A stretch of DNA of 54,618 nt. Source: Balamuthia mandrillaris (taxonomy: Eukaryota; Discosea; Longamoebia; Balamuthiidae). The notes under the pieces are model-generated. The model ran no database searches, was not told the DNA's origin, and saw only the letters and a program-made list of their open reading frames with translations. A program made the position numbers and the translations under genes. Each line of letters begins with the position of its first letter. Position 1 is the stretch's first letter. The DNA lies in contig JAVKOQ010000341.1 in NCBI GenBank assembly GCA_031835245.1, positions 1 to 54,618 of the forward strand, written 5' to 3'. Positions 9,395 through 19,943 of this stretch are shown here, piece after piece.

Positions 9395-12300
9395 TTACTT
9401 GGAGCCCATTGTCTTCTTCAACGTCTTTTTCAGCATGGAGAGAGCGCCGCCTCCGCCGCCACCGCTGCTGCCCCCTCCTCTTCTTCTTCCTCCTTCTTCA
9501 TACTCGTCAGAATAACGAGTCCAGACTTCCTCTACTTTGTTCCATTCTTCTCCTTCCTCTCCTGGTCTAGACACTTCATACTCCACTATTCTGGGCAAGC
9601 TTTGTTCTTCTCCTTCGTCGTAGTATCTCTTTCTTTGTTCTCCTTCGTAGTAGTAACGCGGCAGGCTTTCTTCTTCTTCGTCGTATTCCTTTCTTTCTCC
9701 TTCTCCTTCGTCGTAGTATTTATTCCTTACTTCTTCTCCTTCTACTCCTCTCCACCTCTCCGGCTCTGTCGCATGCATTACAATCCAGTCAGATGAGTCC
9801 AAGGTGTTGCGATAGGTCGGCTCTTCTTTTTTCTTCTCTTCTCCTTCAGCTTCTTCTTTCTTCTTCATCATCTTCTCCTCTTCTGGCACGTGTTCGAGAT
9901 GCGTGTTTCGTTCTTTCATTCTCTGCGCTTCTCTCTCCAAGCTTTCGATATCCCTCTGCTTCTGTTTCAACGCATCCACTTCTTCTCCCATTTCCTCGAT
10001 TCGTTTATGCATGCGATCTATTCTTTCCTGCAACATCTCGCTTTCTGGCTCTTGCATTCTTTCCAACGTTGATTCTCCTTCTACTTTCTCTTTGCCTTTC
10101 TCCACGCTTTCCTTTTCTCGCAGTGCTTGCTTGGCTCGTTCTAGTCCTTCTAATTCTTTGCGAAGTCGTTCGATGCCATCTGCTCTCCACTCCACATAAT
10201 CTCTCATCTGCGCCATCTCTTCTCTCCTTTCTTGTTCCTTCTCTCTCTGTTGCACTGTCGCTTCTTCTTCACCAGCTTTAATCGTCGTTGTTTCGCCCTC
10301 TGCGCGTTCCTTTGCGATGTCTTCACTAAGCTTTCCTTTCAAGTTCTGCAACTCCGCTCTCTGCTTTTCCAATTCTTGTTTCATCACTTCTATCTCTTCT
10401 ATCTCTTTCTTGCGACTCGAAATTCTCTCCAGAGTGGCTTCTCTTCCTTCTTTCTCGCTTGTCACCATCGCCGATGCTCCCTCTTCCTTCTTCTCTTCTT
10501 CTTTCGCTTTCGGAAGAAGTGCTTTCTCTTGTTCCTTCTTCTCTTCCGGCGCTTTGGGAAGGAGAATGTCCTTCTCCTGTTCCTTCTTCTCTTCCAGCAT
10601 TGTCGGTGGGCTAAGTTCTTCTTCCTCTTCCATCTTTATGGGAACCGTCCTCCAAACAAGCGGCTTCTTCTGCTCTGCCATTTTCTGCGCTGTGACCGTC
10701 GCTTTGACTGGAACTGTCACACCCGCCTCTTGTTCTTGCTCTGACAAATTTACCGGCACAGTCACCCAGGAAGGAAGCTTTCTCTCCGCAACTTTTTCCT
10801 CAGGAACGACCTTAACGGCTATGCCAAATGGTTCTTGAACTTCTCCTCCTTTCTTCGCCTTCATCTTCTTCTGCTTCTGTTGCTGCTTGCGTTCCAACTT
10901 TTCTTGCTTCTTTTGTAGCTTCTGTTCCTTCTTAAGACGCCTTCTTTCCTCTTTCGTCATCTTCTTCTTTGGTTCTTCTGCTGGACGTTCAATTTTGTGC
11001 CATTCCTCTTCCATTGCCTCCTCTTTATCCTTTGCTTCTCCTTCTTCGTGGAAAGTGATAGGGATGGGTTCGAACTTCTTCTCCTCTTTTGGTGCCATGG
11101 GGGTCACCTTAACAGGAACCGTCACATCTTTCACCTTTCCCGCTTCCTTTTCCTTCTTCGCGATGGGAACTGCCTGCCATTTTTTTGGAGTACGTCCACC
11201 GACGGAAGGAGCCACATAGACTTGAATCTTTTCCGATATCACCGGTTCCATCTCCTCTTTTCGTTTCAACTCCACCTCGAATTCTTTTTCTTTTCCTTTT
11301 TCCTCCATCGCTTTCGGTTTTTCCTCCATCTCTTTCTCTTTTACTCCGATCTTCTTCTCTTCAAAAGCGGGTTTACCGACTTTTTCGATCTTTTCCACTT
11401 CGCGTTTCACTCTTCCTCTGCCGAGTTCTTCTTCTTTCTTCTGAAGCAGGTCTCTGATGAACATCTTTTGTTTTTCCAGCTCCGATTCCTTCGTTCTCGG
11501 TCTCTCAAGTCTTTCTTCCTTCCAGAATGGAGTGGCGGGCTTCATGAATTGCTTCTCTTTCTCTTTCAAAAGCATCGCTAACTGTTGTTTCTGCTCCTTC
11601 AAGTGCGCTTCTTTTTCTTCTTCTTCTTCCAACAAGAACGATCTCTCTTCGTGATAAGAAGGTTTCTTCTTCATCTGCTTCTCGAATCGTTCTCGTTCTG
11701 CTGGTTCTTCTTCGAATCTAAACTTGGCTTCTTTGGAAAGCATCATCCTCCTCAGCCACAACTTTTGTTCGTGGATGTCCTCTTCCGGCTCTCTTTCGAA
11801 GAACACTCGCTCTTTCTGCTTCTTCCTCTTCTCCTTTTCTTCGGGCCGATAGAATATCGCCGCTTGCCTCGCTTCTTCAGCCTCGCTGCGCCTCCTTTCA
11901 GTGGCAGCCAACCATCTTTTCAACTCCTCTTTCTGTTTTTTCACCTCTTCTTCTTTTTCTTGTTCTTCTTTGAGGAGGGCCAACATTTCTTGCTTTTGTT
12001 CTTCTCGTCGCATCATTGGTTGCTCTGGTTGGAAGAACTTCGGTTTTCTTTCCTCTATTTCTTCTCGTTGCGCTATCGTCGGCTCTTCTTTTTCTTCTTC
12101 TACGAAGAGCTTTGGTTTTTCTTCCTTCTTTTCTTCTCCCGTTATCATAGGGGGTTCTTTTTCTTTCTCCTTTTCTTTTTCCTGCTGCGTTTCCTCTTTC
12201 CACACTTTGGTCGTTTCCTCAGTTGGAGGTATTTCCTCTTCCTTCGCTTTCCACAGTTGCACCAGTTTTTCCTTTTGTTCCTTCAACTTCTCTTTCTCTT

Positions 12301-14706
12301 TTTTCTTCTTCTCTTTCTCCTTCGTTTTCTTCTCTTCCTCATCTTGTTCTTTCTCCGGTTTCTTCTCATCCCCTCCTCCTCCTCCACCACTACCACTTCC
12401 ACTTCCTCCCCCTCCTCCTCCTCCTCTTCCGCCTTCCTGGTCTTGGTCCTTTTCTTCTTTTTGTTCCTTTCTTTCTTCTCCTCCTCCTTTTTCCCCTTCT
12501 GTCGGAGGAACACTTTCTTTGCTTTCTCCTGCTCCGCCTTCTGATGCAGCCACAAACGCCATTGAGGGTCCACCTTCTTCTTCCATTCGTTCGACCTCTA
12601 ACTCCAGTTCTTTCTCTTCCATTTCTTTGTGCTGTAATGCTGCTTCTCTTTCTTTTTCGTCTTTGATGTCTTCTTGCGCATCTTCTTCGTCCGTTGGACC
12701 TCGTTTCTCCTCTGCGAAAGCTTTCATCAGCTCTTCTTTTGCTTCTTCTCTTTCCCTTTTCTTGGCTATTTTCTGTTCTTCTGCCTCTTCTTCTCCTTCT
12801 TCAGCTCCTTCTTCAAAGGTGGTAGTCGTCGTTGTCGTTTCTTGAACTATCGTCACCTCAAGTTCTAGTTCTTCTTCTTCGCCTTCATCTCCTTCGATTT
12901 GTGAAGAGGTGGAAGAAGGAACAAGATGTTGCAATTCCGTCGTCGATGTTCTTCCTCGTTTTCTGTTCTCTAGTTCTTGCATCGCATCCATCGCCAACAA
13001 ACGCATTAACTCTCTGGCAACTTGTCCGGATCGATCCTTGACGCGATTCATTTCCTCTTCTACTCCCGCTACTTCTGTCTTGGCCGGATAGTAGTACGCC
13101 TCCGGCTCTCCTTCTTTCGTCTCTGCTTTGCTCACAGACAACGTTGGTTGCTCGGACCAGTCTCCTTAAACAAAAAAAAACCAATAAAATATAAATCAAC
13201 ACAGAACAACAAACAAAAATAAAAGAAGAAGTCAGAAAAACCAAAAAAAAAAAAGAACGAACACGAAAAAAAGAAAAAGAACATACCAGAGAGCAACAAT
13301 AGTTGCGGAAGACAAGAGCGCATCAATTTTGTCTTCTCGTTCTCGATGTTGGCCTTCTCCGCCCTGCCCAAACAAAGCTGGACCATGTCCCTCAGTTCCT
13401 CCGCTTGCGTCCTGATGGACTCCATCAGAGCGACCGCGCCTTGCGCCAGGCTCTCGACCAGTCGTTCGTCCGTCGTAAAGCTTAGCTTTTCGCTCCTCTC
13501 CGCCTTTCGACGGTCTTTTTCCTCGACGGTTTCGGTCGCCTCTTTGACTTCTCCCGTTTCACCTTTTTGTTGATGTTGATCCAACGCGAGAAGCTCGCGA
13601 ACGATGAGAGAGAGCTTTCGTTCGGCCTCGGAGGCCATCTCCAGGACGTCGGCCTCCAACAACTCGATGGAGCGAAGCTCTTCGTTCCCTCCCTCTCTTC
13701 CCTCCTCCCATCCTTCCTCCTCTCTCTCCCTCAATTGCTCCTCATAGGAAGGAGGAGACGTGGCTGGTAGCGGCGGTTCCGTTTGCAGCATTGTCGGCGT
13801 TGTGGTACGTTTGTGGTCTTCTGCAAAAAAGCAGAGAGAGAGAAAATGAAAGCGAGAGAGAAACGAGTATAGCGCAAATAAAAACCGAAAAAGTTGAAAA
13901 GGAAGAATGAGCATTTGAAAAGTGACAGAAAATCGGAAGAGAATTGGAGGAGACGTGTTTTGATTGGTCGATCTCTGTCGACACTAAATTTTGATTGGTC
14001 CAATTCGGAAAAGAGAAGGAAAGCCGAAAGAAAGAAACCGAAAACACGAGAAAATATAGGGCTATAGAGAAGGTTTCTAAAAAGGAGGAAGGGAACGCAA
14101 GACACAAACAAAAAAAAAGGTTGTTTGGCGGGAGAGGAGGAACGGTCACTCACCTTGGTTGAGTTCAACGAATGGCGGCGGCGGCGCTTTGGCTGTCTTC
14201 TCCTCTCCTGCCTCCTGTGCTCGAGGATGACGTCGCGTGTCCTCGTCGGGTATGCGTGCTTTTCTCTCCGTCTCTGCTTCTTCCATCTCTTTCTTCCATT
14301 TGCTTCTCTCGGGTTGGTCCTCTGTTTCGCCAGTGACTTCGCTTTCTGCTATTCCCCTGTGTTGTTGTTGTTTTTGGAAAGGGAGAACAGCACTCGTTTC
14401 CGTTTCTCCGGCTTCCTCTTCTTCTTCTTCCTCCTTAAGCTTCGCTCTCCACTTGACGTATTCCTCGTCTTTCTCCTTTCCTTTCTCCTCCTTCCTGTTC
14501 TTCTTCCGCTCCTCCGCTTTTTGCTTTCGTAGAATGTCGCTATAAACATTGCGAAACGTGGGGTGCAGCTGTTCTTCTTCTGCTTTCCTCTCATCCTCCT
14601 CCTCCTCCGGCGGGAGCTTGACCAACGTCCGCGAGGGCTTGCTGTATGGGCTCCACCCCGTGGCCGACTCCATCAGCTTCCAAAAGGCAGGCATCGTCAA
14701 GTCCAT
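9395..14706 (-). CDS. Very large Glu/Lys-rich coiled-coil protein (1618 aa)
   Basis: Three exons join in phase: 14154-14706, 13287-13820 and 9395-13164. The N-terminus (MDLTMPAFWKLMESATGWSP) is the least biased part. Exon 2 is helical and predicted coiled coil. Exon 3 (about 1256 codons) is almost entirely Glu/Lys/Gln/Arg with short low-complexity Gly/Ser blocks, repeated VTVPV and VPI units, long heptad-like stretches and a basic C-terminus (LKKTLKKTMGSK). No catalytic motif is seen. It resembles caldesmon/trichohyalin-type filamentous or cytoskeletal proteins only in composition. The exon 1 donor (AAG|GTGAGT) and exon 2 acceptor (TTTTTTGCAG) are strong. However, intron 1 holds two TTTTGATTGGTC elements (13953-14003), so exon 2-3 could also be transcribed alone from the ATG near 13787. 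Confidence 0.7.
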
Positions 14707-15580
14707 TTTTTTTGTTTTCTCTCCCTCTCTCTCTTTCTTCCTTCCTTCCTTTCTTTTTTTCTTTCTTTCTGTTGTGTTGGTTTGAGAAAAAAAAAAGTTT
14801 AGAATAGAACAATCGGAGGGGGGAAAAGGAAGAAGAAAAGGAAGAGAGAGACCTTCAAGGAGAGCAATTTCTTTCTTCTTTTTTTTTAAAAAAAAAGTTT
14901 TCTTTCAAAAACGGTGGAAATGGGTTTTCCCTCTGGTTTCACTGGATATGTCTCAGGTTTTGTTTTGGTGGTTGCATTTTTGCAACCACACAGTTGCGAA
15001 GGAGGAGGAGGGAGAGCATGAAGGCAGACCAGTTGTAGCGAGCCAAAAAAAATATATATATTTTAAAAAAATAAAATAACCCTTCGTTCCAGTTTGTTGG
15101 TAGATTCCCCTTTTTCTTCTTCTTCCCTTTCTTCTTCTTCTTTTATGTTTACAATATCCAACGACAATCGACACTATCAAAACAATTATCGGGTGGAAGC
15201 ATTTCTTGTCGACGTGGACTGCAGCGCGGAGGAACGAAAATTCCGAATCGGTGTATCGATAACAGAAGAATATTTTATTTCTCCGGTGCGGTGACGTCAG
15301 GTTTCAGCTCTTAATAATTTTTGTCGACGTAATTTTGTAACGCAGCACGTGGTTTTCCGATAATAACCACGAGCAATCGGTTTCGTTGCGGAGACCGTGA
15401 ACAACGAAAACAAGCCCCGAACAACATTTCTGAAAGAAAAGTGTGTTCGGATGCACGATCGTGAATACGAACAACTATAAATTGTAAACAAAAGATAGCC
15501 AAAAGCATGATGCTGTTTTTTGGAGTACAATAGCTAAAGCATTACCACCCCAAAGCCAACCCGCTTCTTTCCGAACAGTA
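14707..15580. promoter_or_regulatory. Divergent intergenic region between coiled-coil gene and BCS1-like gene
   Basis: This 874-bp region feeds two outward genes. It holds pyrimidine runs near 14720-14770, a perfect 9-bp inverted repeat with 4-base loop at 14968-14989 (GTGGTTGCA/TGCAACCAC), an AT-rich patch at 15047-15080 and a palindromic TGACGTCA at 15292-15299. No open frame of note. Confidence 0.45.
15292..15299. promoter_or_regulatory. CRE-like palindrome TGACGTCA
   Basis: A perfect 8-bp bZIP-type site 282 bp upstream of the BCS1-like start codon. The same octamer recurs at 43839-43846 in another divergent promoter. Confidence 0.4.
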
Positions 15581-16972
15581 ATGGATAGCACTGCTGGAGC
15601 TTCCTCTTCGGGAGGAGGAGTATCCTTTAACCAATTGTTGTTCCTGGTGGCCGGCGGCGTGTTCGTCGCTCTGGTTCAAGGCACGCTGCGGCAGTTCCTC
15701 GACCTCCTCTGGCAACAGGTTAGCACCACGCTGACGGTGAACAGCGAGGACGAGGCCTTCTCCTGGTTGATGGAGTGGCTGGCCCTCCAACCCTTCAACG
15801 ACCGCGCTCTGCTCATGAGCCTCAGCTCCAAACGTCCGGCTAGACACCAAAGGGAGATGGGAGTCCTCGCCAACGTTGTCGCTGATGTGAAGGGTCTTAG
15901 CAGGGCGGAGAAAAGGGGGTGGAAAGTGAAGGCCACTCCTGGCCCTGGCGGCCGCCATATCTTCCGTCATAGAGGCACCCTCGCTTGGATGACCCTCTCC
16001 TTACGCGACGTGACCAAGAGGCAAAGCTTCGGCGACTCCAGCGAAGTCCTGACGACCTTGAGCATAACCTGTCTGGGTAGGCGGCGAGCGCTGCTGCTCT
16101 CTATCGTGGAGGAGGCAAAGCGCCAGCACTTGCTCAAGAGTTTGGCGGAGGACAAGGTACTCATCTACGTACAGACGGACGTGTGGAGAGGCTGTTGGGG
16201 CAATGCCGTGCCCCGGTCCATTCGCAGTCTGGAGAGCTTGGTGCTTCATGAGGGTCTCGCCGAGAGGGCCGTCGCGGACCTTCAGCGCTTCTTCAACTCA
16301 GAGGAGTGGTACCTGCAGCACGGCATACCCTATCGGAGGGGTTATCTCCTCTACGGCCCGCCGGGAACAGGGAAGAGCTCCTTTGTGCTGGCCATGGCCA
16401 GCTACTTTGGCAAGGACGTTTGCTATCTTTCGTTAAGGGATTGCCAGAACGACCAGAACCTCAGCCAGTACTTCAACAACGTGCCGCCAAACTGCATCAT
16501 TCTCATTGAGGATATCGACTATGCCTTTCCTACTATTCGCAGTAAGAGCAAGGAAGAAGGAGGAGAGTCAGAAGAAGGAGGAAGTGGTAATAAGGATGGA
16601 GGAGCAGGTAAGTTGTCGTTGGCCGGTTTGTTGAACTGCATCGATGGTTTGGTAGCTCAGGAGGGAAGCATCTTGATGGCCACCACCAACAACCCTGAGA
16701 AGTTCTGTCCGGCCTTCATTCGAGCTGGACGCATGGACGTCAAGCTCGAGTTTGGCAACGCCACCAAGGACCAGGCCCGTCGCCTCTTCCTGTCCTTCTT
16801 CCCGGAGGAGGAAGACTTGGCAAAGGACTTTGCGGCGGCCATTCCCGAGAAGCACGTCGCCCCGGTGGAGCTCCAAGGATGGTTCTTGCGTCACCGAGAC
16901 GACCCCGTTGGCGCAGTAGGACGAGTGAAAGAGCTGCTTGCAGAGCATGACTGGATGAAGAAGCAAAGTTGA
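15581..16972 (+). CDS. BCS1: BCS1-like mitochondrial AAA ATPase
   Basis: Intronless, 463 aa. A membrane span covers residues about 19-37 (LLFLVAGGVFVALVQG), followed by the BCS1-specific domain (RGTLAWMTLSL, LYVQTD-like VLIYVQTDVW, RSLESLVL) and the AAA module. Walker A is GPPGTGKSS from residue 259. Walker B is IILIEDIDYAF near 306. Sensor region is ATTNNPEKF, then FIRAGRMDVKLEF. In yeast and human, BCS1/BCS1L sits in the inner mitochondrial membrane and translocates the folded Rieske Fe/S protein into complex III. A Gly/Glu/Ser-rich insert (about 326-347) follows Walker B and looks like a flexible loop. Length (family about 420-460) and order of motifs agree with an intact gene. Other BCS1-like AAA proteins exist, so orthology is probable rather than proven. 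Confidence 0.88.
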   Translation: MDSTAGASSSGGGVSFNQLLFLVAGGVFVALVQGTLRQFLDLLWQQVSTTLTVNSEDEAFSWLMEWLALQPFNDRALLMSLSSKRPARHQREMGVLANVVADVKGLSRAEKRGWKVKATPGPGGRHIFRHRGTLAWMTLSLRDVTKRQSFGDSSEVLTTLSITCLGRRRALLLSIVEEAKRQHLLKSLAEDKVLIYVQTDVWRGCWGNAVPRSIRSLESLVLHEGLAERAVADLQRFFNSEEWYLQHGIPYRRGYLLYGPPGTGKSSFVLAMASYFGKDVCYLSLRDCQNDQNLSQYFNNVPPNCIILIEDIDYAFPTIRSKSKEEGGESEEGGSGNKDGGAGKLSLAGLLNCIDGLVAQEGSILMATTNNPEKFCPAFIRAGRMDVKLEFGNATKDQARRLFLSFFPEEEDLAKDFAAAIPEKHVAPVELQGWFLRHRDDPVGAVGRVKELLAEHDWMKKQS

Positions 16973-17234
16973 AAGTACTTTCAACTTTGTGGTTTTTTGT
17001 AATTTTTATGTCCACTTCTGCTTACATAACAGCTCTTTCTCTTTAGCATTACAGGCACGGAGAGAAGGCATGGCTGCCGAATGTGCGAATTCGTTGTTGA
17101 AACTACCGCGAGTAACACAACTGCTTACCTCCCATTGTAAAAAGTTAGAATGCAACAAAGAAACAAAATAAACACAAAAAGACTGTATATAGCACATGAT
17201 GATGTTTTGTTAATGGTTGCCAATGACTATTTGT
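16973..17234. other. Convergent intergenic region
   Basis: 3' ends of the BCS1-like gene (+) and the Old Yellow Enzyme gene (-) face each other. No open frame or RNA gene is seen. Confidence 0.6.
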
Positions 17235-18804
17235 TCAGGAAGCAAAGGGATAGTCGGTGTATCCTTTCTCACCACCGATGTAGAGGGTGGAGTAATCCAC
17301 AGCGTTCAATGGCAAACCCTTTTGGAAGCGATGTGGCAGGTCCGGGTTCGCGACGAATGGTTGACCGAAGGAGACGGCATCGGCTTCACCGTTCTCCAAA
17401 GCTTTGCTTGCTGTTTCTTGCGTGTAGCCCACGTTTGCTACCAACTACAGGTACCGTTAAGATACGCACAGAAAGAGAGATGTTGAATGAGAGAACAGAT
17501 AGAAGAGAAAACGAGAAAGTAACGTACGGTGCCCTTGTAATGGGTACGCAGCTCCTTAACAGGCACGGGGACAGCTCCAAACTTGATGTCCATGGGAGAA
17601 GGTTCCATTACTGCAACATACGCTAGATCTGCTTTGCTTAATTCTTTCAGCTTGTTTGTCAAACAAGGTTAGCAAACGTTTAAAGGAGAAGAATAAAGGC
17701 AAGAAGAAGAAGAAGAAGAAGAAGAAGAAGAAGAAGAAGAAGAAGAAGAACAAGAAGAAGAAGAAGAAGAAGAAGAAGAAGAAAAGAAGAAGGAGGAGAG
17801 AGAAGAAGAAGAAGGAGAAGAAGGACAAGAAGGAGAAGAACAAGAAGAAGAAGAAGAACAAGAAGAACAAGAAGAAGAAAAAGAAGAACAAGAAGAAGAA
17901 CAAGAAGAAGAAGAAGAAGAAGAAGAAGAACAAGAACAAGAAGAAGAAGAAGAACAAGAACAAGAACAAGAAGCAGAACGAGAAGCAGAAGAACAAGAAG
18001 CAGAACGAGAAGAACAAGAACAAGTACAAAAGTCTTACCAAGTGTACATTCAACGCCAATCGGTCACTATCTTTCATATCGTTATAGGTGTTGGAAGGAG
18101 ACAGCTTGAGCCCAACCCTGTCCGAGCCCCATACGGAGCTTACGGCCTCAATAACCTCCAGCAGGAAGCGGCATCGATTCTGGATGCTGCCGCCATATGC
18201 ATCCTTTCTTTGGTTGGAGCCGTCATGCAAGAACTGCGCCGGAAGATAGCCGTATGCTCCATGTACCTCTTTATTGGTAACAAAAAAATAAGATGGAGGA
18301 AAAAGGGATAAAGGAAGAAAGAACAGAGGCAAACAGAAAGAGGAAAGCAAAACAAACCAACGCCATCAAAACCAGCTTCTTTGGCATTTTTAGCGGCCTT
18401 CTTCCACGTTTGGATGTTCTCTTGGATGTCCTGCTCTGTCATTTCTTTGGGTGTAACATAGGGAGAGTCCACCGGGCCGTTCTCTCTCCAGATCCTACCT
18501 CCGGTTGCTGCTATCGCGGAAGGACCTGTGTGCGAGAAAACAGAACCAATAAGGTGAGAAGACGCAACAAAACGCAACATAAACGCCACCGAAGCACAAA
18601 AAGCAACACAAGAGAAAAACGAGTATGGCCAAACGACGTTACCAATGGGTTGCTTGCCGGCTTGTTCGGAAGGGTGAGTGAGTCGGCCCACGTGCCACAG
18701 CTGACAAACCATGAGACCGTCCTTTTTGTGAACAGCATCTAACACTTTTTTCCTGTTTATGAATAACAAACAGCACACGATCTTAGAAACTGTCGAGCGA
18801 GGGA

Positions 18805-18851
<47 letters not shown>

Positions 18852-18857
18852 GGAGCC

Positions 18858-18888
<31 letters not shown>

Positions 18889-18904
18889 GGCGAGAGAGAG
18901 AGAG

Positions 18905-18965
<61 letters not shown>

Positions 18966-19013
18966 AGCAGAAGAACAAGCAGAGAGAGAGAGGGAGTGAG
19001 AAGGGGAGGAGGG

Positions 19014-19044
<31 letters not shown>

Positions 19045-19511
19045 AACGAGAAAGAAAGAGAAAGAGGGAGAGAGAAAATGAGAGTGGAAGGGAGTGAGAG
19101 AGGAGAGGAGAGAGGAGAGGAAGAGGAAGAGGACAACAAGAAGAAGAAGAAGAAGAGGAAGAGAAAAAAGAACAAGAACTAGAAGAAAAACAAGAAGAAG
19201 AAGAGCACAGGAAAGATTATGAAAAAAGCCACTCACCATCCTTTCACTTGGTCTTCACTGTAAATACCAGGTGCTTGCGGCCACTCGGTACCCTGCGGAC
19301 TGATAAACGTGCCCTCCGAGATGATCAACCCGGCCGAGGCCCTCTGTTGGTAGTAGGTCTGCTGGAGGGGGCCAGGGACGACCCCCCTGTTGCGCGTCAT
19401 GGGGCTCATCCACACCCTGTTCTTGGCGGTGAGAGCGCCAAACTTGAGCGGCGAGAACAGCGCCCTTTTGCCAGCTTGTTGAGAGGCAGACGAGGCAGCG
19501 GCTTGTTTCAT
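17235..19511 (-). CDS. Old Yellow Enzyme family NADH:flavin oxidoreductase
   Basis: Six exons join in phase to 371 aa: 19237-19511, 18643-18752, 18358-18525, 18039-18268, 17528-17650, 17235-17444. The FMN-barrel motifs are in order: LFSPLKFGALTAKNRVWMSP, GLMVCQLWHVGRL, GPSAIAA, GFDGVEVHGAYGYLPAQFL, then YGGSIQNRCRF, KLSPSNTYNDM, LVANVGYTQE, AVSFGQPFVANPDLP. Family members reduce activated C=C bonds (12-oxophytodienoate, N-ethylmaleimide) with NAD(P)H and FMN. The HGAYGYL and R-N-R segments carry the substrate-binding His and the FMN-phosphate-binding region. Length is typical of OPR/OYE. The start Met (19511) gives a short Ala/Ser-rich leader (KQAAASSASQQAGKRA), not a clear targeting signal. 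Introns 1 and 4 are filled by huge GA and GAA tracts. Confidence 0.9.
17700..18030 (+). repeat. GAA/AAC polypurine tract in intron 4 of the OYE gene
   Basis: About 330 bp of almost uninterrupted AAG and AAC triplets on the + strand, so TTC/TTG on the coding strand. It fills most of the intron between exons 17528-17650 and 18039-18268. It is a strong candidate for triplex formation and length polymorphism. Confidence 0.95.
18795..19165 (+). repeat. GA-rich tract in intron 1 of the OYE gene
   Basis: About 370 bp dominated by (GA)n with GGA and GAA interruptions on the + strand, inside the intron between exons 18643-18752 and 19237-19511. Confidence 0.95.
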
Positions 19512-19943
19512 CGTGGGAGCTCCTGTGTTGTTTCAGTTGGGTTTGCTTGGTGGGAGAGAGAGAAGGTCGAAAGAAAGAGAACTTCCTTTTGTATTTAGTC
19601 GTTTTGTTCTCTCTTCCCGAAGCGGCGCGTGGTCGGGAAGTTTAATAGATCAACCGTTCCGCTATTGGTTGCTTTCTTCCCGAAATTACGTCATCACCGC
19701 ACTGAAATCAAGATGGGTTCAACTATTAGTAAATCAACTATTAGGTTGGTAAACAAATACTGCAACCTAACAGAAAAGGATAATTTGATCAGAAAGTTTT
19801 ATTTTCTGATTTTCGATAGGACGATGCAATGATCTTCACCGAAAAAGAAATTATTGGAATCATCAATCAAATCCAAAAAAAATGAAAAGAAAAGAAAAGA
19901 AAAGAAAAAATTAATAAATAAAAAAAAAGAAACACACACACAA
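19512..19943. promoter_or_regulatory. Shared promoter region of OYE (-) and erlin (+)
   Basis: 432 bp between two divergent start codons. It contains CTATTGGTTGC (inverted CCAAT, near 19661-19671) and TTACGTCA (19686-19693), both on the side nearer the OYE start, and an AAAAG-repeat run just before the erlin ATG. Confidence 0.4.

Noticed and set aside
11585-12845. Long plus-strand open frames rich in Phe/Leu or Ser opposite the coiled-coil gene
   Set aside because: They are antisense readings of GAA/GAG-rich Glu/Lys codons. They lack any domain and overlap the much longer coding exon.
17656-18087. Poly-Lys and poly-Phe open frames in the GAA/TTC tract
   Set aside because: They are translations of a microsatellite lying inside an intron whose flanking exons join in phase to a complete Old Yellow Enzyme.
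18759-19239. Arg/Glu or Ser/Leu repeat peptides in the GA tract
   Set aside because: Low-complexity translation of (GA)n in an OYE intron.
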